This document shows positions 7,175 to 16,922 of a stretch of DNA of 61,390 nucleotides, piece by piece. The position numbers and the translations under genes are program-made. Under the pieces are notes generated by a model. It saw only the letters and a program-made list of their open reading frames with translations, was not told where the DNA came from and searched no databases. Source of the stretch: Bifidobacterium pseudolongum subsp. pseudolongum DSM 20099 (GTDB lineage Bacteria > Actinomycetota > Actinomycetes > Actinomycetales > Bifidobacteriaceae); assembly GCF_000771225.1 (NCBI RefSeq), contig NZ_JDTZ01000011.1, forward strand, positions 1 through 61,390, written 5' to 3'. Within the stretch, counting starts at the first letter, position 1. Each line of letters opens with the position of its first letter.

Positions 7175-9217
7175 ATGCTCAGGGAATATGGACTCGACAA
7201 CATCTATGTCACCACTCAGAATGACACCGTTTATGCATTGCTTTCGGATCGCGCATTGGCGGATCCGGACGATCTGATAGCGCAGTGGAAGGATGAGCGC
7301 ACACGGCAATGGAACGACGTGTATGCCGGTGAGATGTTGGCGCAGGTGCGCAGTGTGGCCAAAGGCCTCATGGCGCTTGGTGCGAAGCAGGGGAGCACTG
7401 TGGTGCTCTACTCCGCCACATGCTATGAATGGGGCGTCCTCGACTTCGCCTGTGCGGCTATCGGCGCGGTCTCCGTGCCGATCTACGAGACCGATTCCAT
7501 GAAACAGGCTTCCTCGATCGTGCACGAGGTGCAGCCCTCGATCGCCTTTGGCGGCGATGAAGCGCACACCCAGACGCTTGAGTCCATTGCTCAGGTTGAA
7601 GACGTGCTCACGCACGTCTTCAACCTGAGCAATGGCGCGCTTGAGGCGTTGATCAACTTGGGTGAGGCCATCAGTGACGATGCGCTCGATGAGGCGATTG
7701 CGCGCGTACGCGCCGACGACCTGCTCACCATCGTGTATACATCAGGTTCCACCGGGGCCCCCAAGGGCGCCATGCTCTCCAACCGCAACTTCACGCATAT
7801 CGTCAAGAACGGTTACGAAGTGCTCCCTGAGATGCTCTATGAGCCGAGCCGTCTGCTGCTGTTCCTGCCCCTTGCGCATTGCTTCGCGCGCTACATCCAG
7901 TACACGGCCATTGGCGGCCATGGCATCGTGGGGTATGTGCCCGGCGCCAAGCACCTGCTCGCCGATCTACGCGGGTTCAAACCCACCTACCTGCTCGGTG
8001 TGCCGCGCGTGTTCGAAAAGGTGTTCAACGCTGCCTCGCAGAAAGCCGGCGCCGGATTGCGTGGGCGCATCTTCGCGAATGCGGTCGAGCATTTCGAGGA
8101 CTGGTCCAAGATGGAAAGCGAACACAAGCACCCATCACTGGGCATGCGCATGAAGCATTCGTTCTACATGGGCACGGTCGCCACATCGTTCCGTTCCGCG
8201 CTCGGCCCGAACCTGCGCTACCTCGCGTGCGGCGGCGCGCCAATCAACACCGACCTCGTGCACTTCTTCAATGGCATGGACGATATCACGTTCATCCAAG
8301 GCTATGGCATGACCGAAACGGCTGCGCCGATGATGGTGAATTGGCAGAAGGCCAACCGCCCTGGCTCTGTGGGCCGCCCCGGACCTGGCATGGCGGTGCG
8401 CACCGCCGACGACGGCGAAATCGAAGTCAAAGGACCCAACGTGTTCCTAGGATACTACAAGAACCGCGAGAAGACCGACGAGGTGCTCGAGCCGAGCGGC
8501 TGGCTGCATACCGGCGATCTTGGGTATATCGATGACGACGGGTTCCTGTATATCACCGGGCGGAAGAAAGACATCATCATCACTGCCGGTGGCAAGAACG
8601 TCTCGCCGGCACCGATGGAAAACGCGATCAATGAATGCCCGATTGTGGCGCACACGGTCGTGGTCGGCGACAACAAGCCGTTCATCGGTGCTTTGGTCAC
8701 GCTCGATCCGGAGATGATCGGCAGCTGGCTCGCCGAACGCGGGTTGGACCCCCACACGCCCATTGAGGATGTGGCGCACAGTGACGCCGTGCATGCGTAC
8801 ATCCAGCAGTATGTGGACCAGGCCAACGCCAATGTGTCACGTGCGGAATCGGTGCGCAAGTTCGTCGTGCTGCCGCAGGACTTCAGCGTTGAAGAGGGCA
8901 CGATGACAGCAAGCATGAAAGTGGTCCGGCCCAAAGTGCTCACCGCGTACGCCGAGGTCATCGAGGGCGAGCTGTATGCTCCTGTCCCGTCGAACCGTCC
9001 CGTGCCCGTGAGCGTGCAGATCCTGGAAAGCACCACGGAAACCGTCAAGAGAGCGGGCGAATCGATGCGCCATGCCTCCGAGAACGTCTCGCCGCGCGTG
9101 CGTCAGGCGATCGACACCGTGCAGGAGCGTCTTGGCGAATGGCAGCAGGACCATGCCGAGACCGCCGAAGACGCATCGGCGACCAAAGAGCCGACAAGCC
9201 AAGAAGAGGAGAGATGA
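7175..9217 (+). CDS. Long-chain fatty acid--CoA ligase
   Basis: 680 aa, ANL superfamily. Activates fatty acids to acyl-CoA through acyl-AMP. The P-loop-like motif [16 protein letters not shown] is followed by [12 protein letters not shown], then [19 protein letters not shown] and the hinge [17 protein letters not shown] with the catalytic lysine later in the C-terminal domain. Length and order fit the FACL/FadD15-type bacterial enzymes. The last 70 residues ([21 protein letters not shown] onward) are a charged helical extension not needed for the fold. Start choice: the ATG at 7175, 7 nt after a TATAGT box. The def gene follows after 4 nt, so the two are probably cotranscribed. Confidence 0.9.
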   Translation: MLREYGLDNIYVTTQNDTVYALLSDRALADPDDLIAQWKDERTRQWNDVYAGEMLAQVRSVAKGLMALGAKQGSTVVLYSATCYEWGVLDFACAAIGAVSVPIYETDSMKQASSIVHEVQPSIAFGGDEAHTQTLESIAQVEDVLTHVFNLSNGALEALINLGEAISDDALDEAIARVRADDLLTIVYTSGSTGAPKGAMLSNRNFTHIVKNGYEVLPEMLYEPSRLLLFLPLAHCFARYIQYTAIGGHGIVGYVPGAKHLLADLRGFKPTYLLGVPRVFEKVFNAASQKAGAGLRGRIFANAVEHFEDWSKMESEHKHPSLGMRMKHSFYMGTVATSFRSALGPNLRYLACGGAPINTDLVHFFNGMDDITFIQGYGMTETAAPMMVNWQKANRPGSVGRPGPGMAVRTADDGEIEVKGPNVFLGYYKNREKTDEVLEPSGWLHTGDLGYIDDDGFLYITGRKKDIIITAGGKNVSPAPMENAINECPIVAHTVVVGDNKPFIGALVTLDPEMIGSWLAERGLDPHTPIEDVAHSDAVHAYIQQYVDQANANVSRAESVRKFVVLPQDFSVEEGTMTASMKVVRPKVLTAYAEVIEGELYAPVPSNRPVPVSVQILESTTETVKRAGESMRHASENVSPRVRQAIDTVQERLGEWQQDHAETAEDASATKEPTSQEEER

Positions 9218-9221
9218 TACC

Positions 9222-9707
9222 GTGGCAATCCGAGACATACGAGTGGTTCCCGACCCCGTGCTGCGCACACCGTGCGACCCGATCACCGACATCACGCCGG
9301 CCATCCGCCGTCTTGTGGACGACCTGCTCGACACGGTGAACGATCCCGGTCGCGCAGGCGTCTCCGCGAACCAGATCGGTGTGAGCCTGCGCGCGTTCTC
9401 ATACAACATCGATGGCGAAATCGGTTACATCCTCAACCCGGTGCTTGAAGAGACGAGCGGTGAACAATACGGCGACGAAGGCTGCCTGTCGCTTCCCGGA
9501 CTGTGGTACAAGACTCCACGTGCGGATTACGCGCGCGTGCGTGGCATCGACCTGGATGGCAACGAGGTCGTGCTCGAAGGTTCCGGGCTCATGGGTCGTA
9601 TGCTGCAGCACGAGACCGATCACCTCGACGGGCACCTGTATGTCGACCGTCTCGAGAAGGACGAACGCCGTGCTGCGATGCGCCGCATGCGCAGCCTGAA
9701 CGCCTGA
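9222..9707 (+). CDS. def: Peptide deformylase
   Basis: 161 aa. Removes the N-formyl group from new proteins. All three metalloenzyme motifs are present: GVSANQIG (46-53, the GxGLAAxQ motif with changes at two positions), EGCLS (86-90, metal-binding Cys) and HETDH (130-134, two metal-binding His and the catalytic Glu). The GTG start at 9222 has GAGGAGAG about 9 nt upstream; earlier in-frame ATGs would run deep into the acyl-CoA synthetase gene. It lies 4 nt after that gene and is followed by a strong hairpin. Confidence 0.92.
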   Translation: MAIRDIRVVPDPVLRTPCDPITDITPAIRRLVDDLLDTVNDPGRAGVSANQIGVSLRAFSYNIDGEIGYILNPVLEETSGEQYGDEGCLSLPGLWYKTPRADYARVRGIDLDGNEVVLEGSGLMGRMLQHETDHLDGHLYVDRLEKDERRAAMRRMRSLNA

Positions 9708-9722
9708 GTGCAGCCAGCGACA

Positions 9723-9759
9723 AGGCCCACACCACGCCCACGAGGCGTGGTGTGGGCCT
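9723..9759 (+). terminator. Hairpin terminator after def
   Basis: Perfect 16-bp stem, AGGCCCACACCACGCC (9723-9738) with 9744-9759, loop CACGA, no U-tract. It separates def from the rpsB promoter. Confidence 0.8.
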
Positions 9760-9763
9760 CATG

Positions 9764-9957
9764 CTATCATGGATAGTCGGTGCGCCAACCGGCGCCCACC
9801 GCATTCGCGAGCGGTGGCGCCACCCCAATATCATCAACCGGCGTACCGCCAAATTCGCGCCATGTACGCGAAGGCCCGTGTCGGTCGGTCATCGCACACG
9901 ATGACTGCACGCGGGAACGCATGGCCAGGCAATAACCGACAGGAAGGTAGTAATACC
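9764..9957 (+). promoter_or_regulatory. rpsB promoter region and structured 5' leader
   Basis: A TATCAT -10-like box at 9764-9769 is followed by about 185 nt without a gene. The leader can fold: GGCGCCCACCGC (9791-9802) pairs with GCGGTGGCGCC (9811-9821) with one bulged C, and TTCGCG (9854-9859) with CGCGAA (9867-9872). The RBS AGGAAGGTAG precedes the ATG. A long leader before rpsB-tsf is compatible with S2 autoregulation, which is known for this operon in other bacteria; that is inference here. Confidence 0.5.
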
Positions 9958-10872
9958 ATGGCTCAGATTACTATGAGCGAAATGCTGAAGGCCGGTCTCC
10001 AGTTCGGCCACCAGACCCGCCGCTGGAACCCGAAGATGAAGCAGTACATCCTCACCCAGCGCAACGGCATCTACATCATTGACCTCTTCAAGACGCTGAA
10101 TCTGATCGACGTCGCCTATGACTTCATCAAGACCACGGTGGCCCATGGCGGCACCGTGCTGTTCGTCGGCACCAAGAAGCAGGCCCAGGAGGCCATCAAG
10201 ACCCAGGCCACCCGTGTGAACATGCCGTACGTGTGCGAGCGTTGGCTCGGTGGCATGCTCACCAACTTCCAGACCGTCTCCAAGCGCGTCACCCGCCTCA
10301 AGGAACTTGAGGAGATGGACTTCTCCGACGTGCACGGCTCCGGTCTGACCAAGAAGGAGCTCCTGCTCCTCGAGCGCGAGAAGGACAAGCTGGAAAAGCA
10401 GCTTGGCGGTATCCGCAACATGAACCGCACGCCGTCCGCGATGTTCGTGGTGGATGTCAACAAGGAAGCCTTGGCCGTCGAGGAAGCCCACAAGCTGGGC
10501 ATCCCGGTCGTCGCCATCATCGACACCAACTCCGACCCGGACGTCGTTGAGTACCCGATTCCAGCCAACGATGACGCCATCCGCGGCATTGAACTGCTCA
10601 CCACGCTGTTCGCCGACGCCGTCGCCGACGGTCTGCTGGAGCGCTCCGGCAAGTCCGCCAAAGCCGAAGGTGAATCGGACGCCCAGCCGATGGCGGCATG
10701 GGAAAAGGAACTGCTCGAGAACGACGAAAAGACCGCTCTGCGTGAAGACGCCGTGGTCACCGAGAACGCCGTCCTCAAAGCCGACGAGAAGGAAGGCGCT
10801 TCCTCCGAAGCCGCCCGCGCCGACGCGCAGTTCGAGGAATCCGAAGCGAAGCAGGACGAAGAGTCCAAGTGA
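9958..10872 (+). CDS. rpsB: 30S ribosomal protein S2
   Basis: 304 aa. Core S2 is clear from [58 protein letters not shown] and [20 protein letters not shown]. It sits on the small subunit between head and body and recruits S1 where present. The fold ends near residue 225; about 80 further residues form a strongly acidic, low-complexity tail (many E, D, A, K) that the family does not need. RBS AGGAAGG precedes the ATG at 9958. It is paired with tsf, the usual arrangement, with a hairpin in the spacer. Confidence 0.97.
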   Translation: MAQITMSEMLKAGLQFGHQTRRWNPKMKQYILTQRNGIYIIDLFKTLNLIDVAYDFIKTTVAHGGTVLFVGTKKQAQEAIKTQATRVNMPYVCERWLGGMLTNFQTVSKRVTRLKELEEMDFSDVHGSGLTKKELLLLEREKDKLEKQLGGIRNMNRTPSAMFVVDVNKEALAVEEAHKLGIPVVAIIDTNSDPDVVEYPIPANDDAIRGIELLTTLFADAVADGLLERSGKSAKAEGESDAQPMAAWEKELLENDEKTALREDAVVTENAVLKADEKEGASSEAARADAQFEESEAKQDEESK

Positions 10873-10880
10873 CGTTTCCC

Positions 10881-10903
10881 GGTGGCGCGCCTTGCGCGCC
10901 ACC
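10881..10903 (+). terminator. Hairpin in rpsB-tsf spacer (possible attenuator)
   Basis: Perfect 10-bp GC stem GGTGGCGCGC (10881-10890) / GCGCGCCACC (10894-10903) with a 3-nt loop, 8 nt after the rpsB stop and with no U-tract. It may partly terminate transcripts or protect the rpsB 3' end, adjusting the S2:EF-Ts ratio. Confidence 0.6.
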
Positions 10904-10944
10904 GCTTCCAATCGTTACACCATTCATCAATCAAGGAGATATCA

Positions 10945-11805
10945 ATGGCAGCCATTACCGCAGCATTGATCAAGCAGGTCCGTGAAGAGACCGGCGCAGG
11001 CATGATGGACGTCAAGAAGGCGCTCACCGAGGCCGAAGGTGACGTCGCCCGCGCGAAGGAAATCATCCGGGCCAAGGGCATCCAGGCCGCCGGCAAGCGT
11101 GAAGGTCGCAAGGCCCAGGAAGGCACGATCGCCTCCACCGTGGTCGATTCGGCCAACGGCCAGACTGGCTACGCCGTCGAACTCAACTCCGAGACCGACT
11201 TCGTGGCCAAGACCCCGAAGTTCGTCGACTTCGCCGACACCGTGCTCGCCGCGGCCGTGAAGGCCGACGCCAACGGCATCGATGATGTGCTCGCCGCCCC
11301 GAGCGACGACAGCACTGTCAAGGAATCCGTCGAGGAAGCCGCCGCGCTGTTCGGCGAGCATGTCAAGATTGGCCAGTTCGCCAAGATCGAAGGCCCGCGC
11401 GTCGAGATCTACGCACACAAGAAGTCCGCGGAGATGCCGCCGAGCATCGTCGCGATGATCGCCACCGATGAAGCCGGCGCCGCCGTGGCCCACGAGGCTG
11501 CCCTGCAGATTTCCGCCATGGGCGCCCAGTGGCTTTCGCGCGAAGACGTGCCGGAGGACATCGTGGAATCCGAGCGCCGCGTGGCCACCGAAAAGTCGCT
11601 CGCCGAGGGCAAGCCGGAGAAGATCGTCCCGAAGATCGTCGAAGGCCGCCTCAACGCGTTCTTCAAGGAGAACGTGCTGCTCGAGCAGGCTTACGTCAAG
11701 GATCCGTCCAAGACGATCGGCGACCTGTTCAAGGAAGTCGGTGGCAAGGCTCTGGCCTTCGCCCGCCTCGAGGTCGGCAAGGGCCCGGAGGCCGACGCCG
11801 AGTGA
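10945..11805 (+). CDS. tsf: Elongation factor Ts
   Basis: 286 aa. Nucleotide exchange factor for EF-Tu. The N-terminal UBA-like domain (LIKQVREETGAGMMDVKKAL) and the diagnostic ELNSETDFVAKT core are intact, as are EGPRVEIYAHKK and the C-terminal ENVLLEQAYVKDPSKTIGD block. Length is normal for the family. The ATG at 10945 follows AAGGAGATATCA, an ideal RBS. It is downstream of rpsB with a 72-nt spacer that carries a hairpin, and is closed by a U-tailed terminator at 11853. Confidence 0.97.
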   Translation: MAAITAALIKQVREETGAGMMDVKKALTEAEGDVARAKEIIRAKGIQAAGKREGRKAQEGTIASTVVDSANGQTGYAVELNSETDFVAKTPKFVDFADTVLAAAVKADANGIDDVLAAPSDDSTVKESVEEAAALFGEHVKIGQFAKIEGPRVEIYAHKKSAEMPPSIVAMIATDEAGAAVAHEAALQISAMGAQWLSREDVPEDIVESERRVATEKSLAEGKPEKIVPKIVEGRLNAFFKENVLLEQAYVKDPSKTIGDLFKEVGGKALAFARLEVGKGPEADAE

Positions 11806-11852
11806 TTGTGTTGGCATCGTCCGCATCGGGCATGCCAGGCACTAGCGTGACG

Positions 11853-11895
11853 GGGTTGTCGACGCATGCGAGTCATGCGCCGACAACCCGTTTTT
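11853..11895 (+). terminator. Rho-independent terminator after tsf
   Basis: Long stem: GGGTTGTCG plus CGCATG, one A/C mismatch between them, pairing across the loop CGAGT with CATGCG plus CGACAACCC, followed by G and TTTTT. One of only two terminators in the window with a clear T-run. Confidence 0.92.
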
Positions 11896-11997
11896 CGTAT
11901 GCGGACGGAGGCTGGGATGCCATGGGTGCGGTGTCGCGCCGGGCCGATACGCTAAACAACGGTAAGATGTGAGATTACATGTGCAGAAAGGTGCGGC

Positions 11998-12744
11998 ATG
12001 GCACTCGACAACATCGAGGACAAACCTCGTAGGGTATTGCTCAAACTGTCCGGTGAGGCATTCGGCGGTGGCCATGTGGGGGTGGACACCGGTGTGGTCC
12101 GTCGCATCGCTTCGGAAATCGTGCCGGCGGTCGCCCAAGGCGTGCAGGTGGCGATTGTGACCGGCGGCGGCAACTTCTTCCGCGGCGCGGAACTGCAGCA
12201 GGCGGGCATCGAACGGTCCCGCGGTGACTACATGGGCATGCTCGGCACCGTCATGAACTGCCTGGCGCTGCAGGACTTCCTCGAGCAGGAAGGGCAGGCC
12301 ACCCGTGTGCAGACCGCAATCACGATGGGACAGGTCGCCGAACCGTACATTCCCCTGAAGGCCATCCGCCATCTGGAAAAGGGCCGTGTGGTCATCTTCG
12401 GTGCAGGTGCAGGCATGCCGTACTTCTCGACCGACACGGTTTCAATCCAGCGTGCACTCGAAATACACTGTGACGAAGTGCTCATGGGCAAGAACGGTGT
12501 GGACGGTGTGTATACCGCCGACCCACGCAAGGATACACAGGCCAAGCGGTTCGAATCGTTGAGCTATAAGCGCGCCCTTGTCGACAACCTCGCGGTCATG
12601 GACGCTTCGGCCATGGCCATGGCTCGTGACAACGACCAGAGCATCCGTGTCTTCGGGCTTGAAGAACCGGGCAACGTCACGAGCGCCCTCTTGGGCGAAT
12701 CCATTGGTACGCTGGTGTCCAACGGAGAATCCCACCTCGCCTGA
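11998..12744 (+). CDS. pyrH: UMP kinase
   Basis: 248 aa. Phosphorylates UMP to UDP in pyrimidine biosynthesis; hexameric, amino-acid-kinase fold, not P-loop. Seen: [14 protein letters not shown] (phosphate loop), [29 protein letters not shown] (the family hallmark), [13 protein letters not shown] and [17 protein letters not shown]. Length is standard. RBS AGAAAGGTG precedes the ATG. A possible -10 TAAGAT lies near 11963. frr follows after 43 nt, the usual pyrH-frr pairing. Confidence 0.96.
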   Translation: MALDNIEDKPRRVLLKLSGEAFGGGHVGVDTGVVRRIASEIVPAVAQGVQVAIVTGGGNFFRGAELQQAGIERSRGDYMGMLGTVMNCLALQDFLEQEGQATRVQTAITMGQVAEPYIPLKAIRHLEKGRVVIFGAGAGMPYFSTDTVSIQRALEIHCDEVLMGKNGVDGVYTADPRKDTQAKRFESLSYKRALVDNLAVMDASAMAMARDNDQSIRVFGLEEPGNVTSALLGESIGTLVSNGESHLA

Positions 12745-12787
12745 CGACGGGCGAGCACGACCAACCTCATCATCAAAGGAGAACAAC

Positions 12788-13342
12788 ATGGCAAATCTTG
12801 TGGACCAGGCCAAGACCCAGATGGAGAAGTCCATTGAATCGACCAAGGAGAACTTCGCGGGCATCCGCACGGGCCGCGCGAACCCTGCATTGCTCAACGG
12901 CATCACCGTCGAGTATTACGGCGCTCCCACCCCACTGAAGTCCGTGGCCACCATTGGCGTGCCGGAACCGCGCACCCTGTCGGTGACGCCGTTCGATCCC
13001 TCGCAGGCGAACGCGGTGGAAAAGGCCTTGCGTGACTCCGACTTGGGTGCAAGCCCGCGCCGCAACGGCGCAGTGATCCTGCTCACGATGCCCGAGTTGA
13101 CCGAGGACCGCCGCAAGGAGTATGTCAAGCTGGCCAAGACCAAGGCGGAAGACGGCAAAGTCGCGGTGCGCAACATCCGTCGCAAGGCCAAGGAGACCAT
13201 CGACAAGGCCATCAAAGACGGTGAAATGGGCGAGGATGAAGGCGAGCGCCTGCTCAAGGACCTCGACAAGGTGACCAAGCAGGTCACAGACCAACTGGAT
13301 GCGCTGCTGGACAGCAAGCAGAAGGAGATCATGGAGGTGTGA
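12788..13342 (+). CDS. frr: Ribosome recycling factor
   Basis: 184 aa. With EF-G it splits the post-termination ribosome. The family pattern is complete: FAGIRTGRANPALLNGITVEYYG, TPLKSVATIGVPEPRTL, RRNGAVILLTMPELTEDRRKEYVKLAK and the three-helix C-terminus VRNIRRKAKETIDK. RBS AAAGGAG lies 7 nt before the ATG. It is downstream of pyrH and separated from cdsA by an unusual structured spacer (13354-13414). Confidence 0.96.
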   Translation: MANLVDQAKTQMEKSIESTKENFAGIRTGRANPALLNGITVEYYGAPTPLKSVATIGVPEPRTLSVTPFDPSQANAVEKALRDSDLGASPRRNGAVILLTMPELTEDRRKEYVKLAKTKAEDGKVAVRNIRRKAKETIDKAIKDGEMGEDEGERLLKDLDKVTKQVTDQLDALLDSKQKEIMEV

Positions 13343-13353
13343 CCTCCCTATGA

Positions 13354-13414
13354 CGAACGGGTGCGTACACATGCGGCACACCATCATACGATGGCTGCAT
13401 GGCGCACCCGTTCG
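13354..13414 (+). other. Branched/extended hairpin in the frr-cdsA spacer
   Basis: Outer 12-bp perfect stem CGAACGGGTGCG (13354-13365) / CGCACCCGTTCG (13403-13414). Inside are nested stems CATGC/GCATG and CCAT/ATGG around the loop CATACG. No U-tract follows, and cdsA starts 47 nt later. It could be a U-less terminator, an RNA processing site or a structured leader for cdsA. Confidence 0.6.
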
Positions 13415-13461
13415 CATTGGTATTTACGATGAATCGGCATTCCTAGACGCAAGGGCACCCC

Positions 13462-14427
13462 ATGAAGTCCACAACCCCACAGAACCATCAGGCCGAAGAG
13501 ACCATTGACGCGATCAATAAGAAGACCGGTCGCAACATGCCACAGGCAATCGGCACGGCCGTGGTGCTCATCGTGCTCATCCTCGCCTGCCTGCTCATCA
13601 GCCCGGCGCTCTTTGCGCTGCTTGTGGTGATCTTCATGATTCTGGGGCTGTGGGAGTTGCGAGTGGATTTCGCCGCCCGCAACCTCAACATCCCCATTGG
13701 CACCCTGTGGGTGTGCTCCACGGTCTCGCTGTGCGCGGTGTATCTGGCGCCCAACCATGTGGTGGCGATGGGCGCCTGCGCCTTGGGCGCACTGGTGCTT
13801 GTGGGAATCATGGCAAGCCTGCAGATATCACTCAATGGGCGCGCGGACAAGGCCTTGGCAAGCAAAGCGATGGTCTCCTCCGGATCCGCCACGCCTGGCC
13901 CTGCACCTGAACACAGCCGGCTTACGCATGTGGCTGTTTCGATGTTCACGGTGCTGTACATCCAGGTGCTCGCCTCGTGCATCATCATGCCGCTGACCTT
14001 CAACGGACACCCTGTCGCGCACGCCATCATGATCGTATTCATTCCTGCGCTTGGAGACACGGGCGGTCTGTTCGCAGGGGCTTGGCTGGGCAAGCACAAG
14101 CTGTGCCCGGGCATCTCACCGAAGAAATCGGTGGAGGGGCTGCTTGGCTCCATCCTGTTCGCGATGGCCGGATCATATGCCGTCTTCGCCTGCACCTATG
14201 ACCAAGCCATGTGGGGCACACGGTGGTGGGTCCCCGCCATCGCCGGCATCATGGTCGGCATCGTGGGCACGTTCGGTGATCTGTGTGCGTCGATGATCAA
14301 ACGTGATTTGGGCATCAAAGACATGGGGCATCTGCTCAAGGGACATGGCGGTGTACTCGACCGTGTCGATTCGATTCTGTTGGCCGCGCCGTTCACGTGC
14401 GTGCTGCTGTGGATGACTGGACTGTGA
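13462..14427 (+). CDS. cdsA: Phosphatidate cytidylyltransferase
   Basis: 321 aa, integral membrane. Makes CDP-diacylglycerol from phosphatidate and CTP, the precursor for all phospholipids, including the phosphatidylinositol made further along this window. The C-terminal signature is intact: MIKRDLGIKDMG, then HGGVLDRVD. About seven to eight hydrophobic segments are visible, starting with AIGTAVVLIVLILACLLI. An insertion of polar residues at about 128-155 (ADKALASKAMVSSG) forms a loop. rlmN starts one base after its stop, so the two are coupled. Confidence 0.94.
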   Translation: MKSTTPQNHQAEETIDAINKKTGRNMPQAIGTAVVLIVLILACLLISPALFALLVVIFMILGLWELRVDFAARNLNIPIGTLWVCSTVSLCAVYLAPNHVVAMGACALGALVLVGIMASLQISLNGRADKALASKAMVSSGSATPGPAPEHSRLTHVAVSMFTVLYIQVLASCIIMPLTFNGHPVAHAIMIVFIPALGDTGGLFAGAWLGKHKLCPGISPKKSVEGLLGSILFAMAGSYAVFACTYDQAMWGTRWWVPAIAGIMVGIVGTFGDLCASMIKRDLGIKDMGHLLKGHGGVLDRVDSILLAAPFTCVLLWMTGL

Positions 14428-14428
14428 T

Positions 14429-15628
14429 ATGGACATGACCAAAACGACTGTGGAACACGTGGAAAGCGGCATCACGCCCGGAGGCACCACTGGCGCGTTT
14501 CGCGACGTGCTGGCCAAGAATCATGCGCGCCGTGGTAAACCACCGGTCCATTTTACCGACATGACACCCGAAGAGCGCATCGAGGCCGCGAAGGGACTTG
14601 GATTGCCGAAGTTCCGTGTCAAGCAGCTCGCCAACCATTACTATGGTCACTTCGACACCGAGGCGGCGCAATTCACCGATTTTCCCGCGGCGGCCCGCCA
14701 AGGCGCCCAAGAGGTGTTTTTCCCTACGCTCATCAGCGAGGTCACACGTCAGATCGCTGACGATGGGCAGACGATCAAGACGCTGTGGAACCTATTCGAC
14801 GGATCCAAGATCGAATCCGTGCTGATGCGGTATCCGAACCGCACCACGCTATGCATCTCGAGCCAGGTGGGCTGCGGCATGGGATGCCCGTTCTGCGCGA
14901 CCGGCAAGCTTGGCCTGACCCGCAACATGTCCACCGGGGAGATCCTCGAGCAGGTTCGTATCGCCGCGCGCATGATGAGTAGTGGGGAAGTGGCGGGAGG
15001 CCCGGGGCGGCTCAGCAACATCGTGTTCATGGGCATGGGCGAGCCGATGGGCAACTACCGGTCCATCATGAGCGCCGTGCGTCAGATCAGCGCCATGCCG
15101 CCCGAAGGGTTCGGCATCTCCGCGCGCAATATCACCGTGTCCACGGTGGGCGTGGTGCCAGGCATCCGCAAACTCGCGCAGGAGGGCATCCCCGTACGTC
15201 TCGCCGTGTCGCTGCACGCCCCGAACAACGACCTGCGTGATGAGCTGGTGCCGATGAACAAGCGATTCAATGTCGAACAGGTGCTCGACGCGGCGCACGA
15301 CTATTATTTGGCGAGCAAACGCCGTGTCAGTATCGAATACGCTCTCATGCGCGGCATCAACGACCAGGCCGAGCATGCGCGCCTCTTGGCGAAGAAACTC
15401 AACCATTACGGCGACAATTGGGCGCATGTCAACCCGATCCCGCTCAACCCGATTGAAGGGTCGAAGTGGACGGCCTCGAAGCCCGAAGACGAGCAGCGGT
15501 TCCTCGAGATCCTCAACAACGCAGGCGTCACCGCCACGTTGCGTGACACACGCGGACAGGACATCGATGGCGCATGCGGCCAGCTCGCCGCGAAGACGAT
15601 CGACACGACGATGCCGCAACTGTCCTGA
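14429..15628 (+). CDS. rlmN: 23S rRNA/tRNA adenine-C2 methyltransferase RlmN
   Basis: 399 aa. Radical-SAM enzyme that methylates C2 of A2503 in 23S rRNA and A37 in some tRNAs. The iron-sulfur motif CxxxCxxC is C149-GMG-C153-PF-C156. Further family blocks are FMGMGEPMGNY, ITVSTVGVVPGIRKLAQ, RLAVSLHAPNNDLRDELVPM and, near the end, RDTRGQDIDGACGQL with the methyl-carrying cysteine. Start 14429 sits 1 nt after the cdsA stop; an ATG at 14435 is an alternative. A long hairpin follows the gene. Confidence 0.95.
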   Translation: MDMTKTTVEHVESGITPGGTTGAFRDVLAKNHARRGKPPVHFTDMTPEERIEAAKGLGLPKFRVKQLANHYYGHFDTEAAQFTDFPAAARQGAQEVFFPTLISEVTRQIADDGQTIKTLWNLFDGSKIESVLMRYPNRTTLCISSQVGCGMGCPFCATGKLGLTRNMSTGEILEQVRIAARMMSSGEVAGGPGRLSNIVFMGMGEPMGNYRSIMSAVRQISAMPPEGFGISARNITVSTVGVVPGIRKLAQEGIPVRLAVSLHAPNNDLRDELVPMNKRFNVEQVLDAAHDYYLASKRRVSIEYALMRGINDQAEHARLLAKKLNHYGDNWAHVNPIPLNPIEGSKWTASKPEDEQRFLEILNNAGVTATLRDTRGQDIDGACGQLAAKTIDTTMPQLS

Positions 15629-15674
15629 ACGGCCTATGGCGGCCGGTACCGCCGAGATCGTGATGACAGATCAC

Positions 15675-15724
15675 GTGCAAGGCTCTGTGAGACGGGTTCG
15701 CACCCGTTTCACAGAGCCTTGCAC
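15675..15724. terminator. Long bidirectional hairpin between rlmN and the XRE gene
   Basis: Perfect 16-bp stem GTGCAAGGCTCTGTGA (15675-15690) with 15709-15724, continued inside by ACGGGT/ACCCGT. It lies between convergent genes and has no U-tract on either side. Confidence 0.8.
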
Positions 15725-15755
15725 GCATCAGGGTCAACTCCTACCGAACCACGGG

Positions 15756-16835
15756 TTACACGATGATGTCATCATCGTGCTTGATGTGTGACGCTTTGAC
15801 CGCTTCGATGATGACCGAGGAGATGCCGCACAGCAGACCGCCGATGACCCACGACAGCCAGAACAACCCACGTGGGCCACCGTCAAACCCGAAGAGCATC
15901 GTCAACCCGACAATCGTGGCGACCATCATGATCGTGCCGCAAATCGCGCCATTGACCATCTCATAGGAATCAGTCAGGTCTTTCGCCTCGCGGTACTCCT
16001 GCTCGGCGGTCTTATTGTATCCGGCAAGATTGAGCCGGCCGAAATGCAGACCCCCATACACGATGGAGGCCACACCACAGGCCACCAGCATCAGGAACAC
16101 ACCAACCGGCCAGCCATCCTCGGCATGCAGATACTCGGTGGTGAAAATCAGCTGCGCAAGTCCAATGAGAATCAGACCGATGCCGCCGATGAGCGCAACC
16201 GTCAACGTGCGCCGCGCCTCCGCATGGTCATGCTCCGTATAAAAATCCTCAACATAAGGATGACTGCGCATGAACGCGGAATGCCCAAGCCCGGCGGGAA
16301 CCAAAAACACCAGACCTATGATGACCCCGAGCACAATGCACAGGAACATGAGAAAGTCATTGAGTGGACTCAAGCCAAGAATGGAATTGTCCGAGTCGAA
16401 AAACATCCCAGCGCCAACACCGAAAACGATGGCAAAGATGCCAGCCGGAATCTTCGCATCAAAACTGCGCATATGGGCCTCATACCCCGTGATATCCCGT
16501 GGCAATGGCGCAGGATTCTGCTGGAGCATGGCCAGCGGTGGGCGCGCACCATCAGCCGGTGGTACCATGCCCATGTCCTCCGGCTCATCGGTGTTCCCCT
16601 GCGTACGCGACGCATTCCGACGAGGCTGCGCCACATCGCCGATGACAAGGTCATCAAGCGTGACATCGAACAGGTCACAGATCACGAGCAGCTTGTCCAT
16701 CTCCGGGTAAGCCTTCTCGCTTTCCCACTTGCTGATGGCTTGGCGGGAGACACCCAGAAGCATCGCCAATTGCTCTTGAGTCATGTTGCGCTGTGCCCGC
16801 AGATACTGCAGGTTGGTCTTGAAATTGCTCATCAT
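15756..16835 (-). CDS. XRE-family regulator with C-terminal membrane domain
   Basis: 359 aa. N-terminal Cro/C1 helix-turn-helix: NLQYLRAQRNMTQEQLAML, then GVSRQAISKWESEKAYPEMD (about residues 8-47), the canonical XRE pattern. A Pro/polar linker (75-125) leads to six hydrophobic segments, from FAIVFGVGAGMFF to LFWLSWVIGGLLCGISS. So this is a DNA-binding domain tethered to the membrane, a layout seen in Gram-positive XRE proteins that may sense membrane state. The start ATG at 16835 (ATG again at 16832) follows AAGGATGGG. Inverted repeats of GGTTGC lie upstream and may be its operators. The target is unknown. Confidence 0.8.
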   Translation of the reverse strand: MMSNFKTNLQYLRAQRNMTQEQLAMLLGVSRQAISKWESEKAYPEMDKLLVICDLFDVTLDDLVIGDVAQPRRNASRTQGNTDEPEDMGMVPPADGARPPLAMLQQNPAPLPRDITGYEAHMRSFDAKIPAGIFAIVFGVGAGMFFDSDNSILGLSPLNDFLMFLCIVLGVIIGLVFLVPAGLGHSAFMRSHPYVEDFYTEHDHAEARRTLTVALIGGIGLILIGLAQLIFTTEYLHAEDGWPVGVFLMLVACGVASIVYGGLHFGRLNLAGYNKTAEQEYREAKDLTDSYEMVNGAICGTIMMVATIVGLTMLFGFDGGPRGLFWLSWVIGGLLCGISSVIIEAVKASHIKHDDDIIV

Positions 16836-16922
16836 CCCATCCTTGTGTACGATTCACTCCCATCTGAAGAAGGAGATGGCCCCACTATGCAACACAACAA
16901 GACATTTCGTCCATCATCTTCC

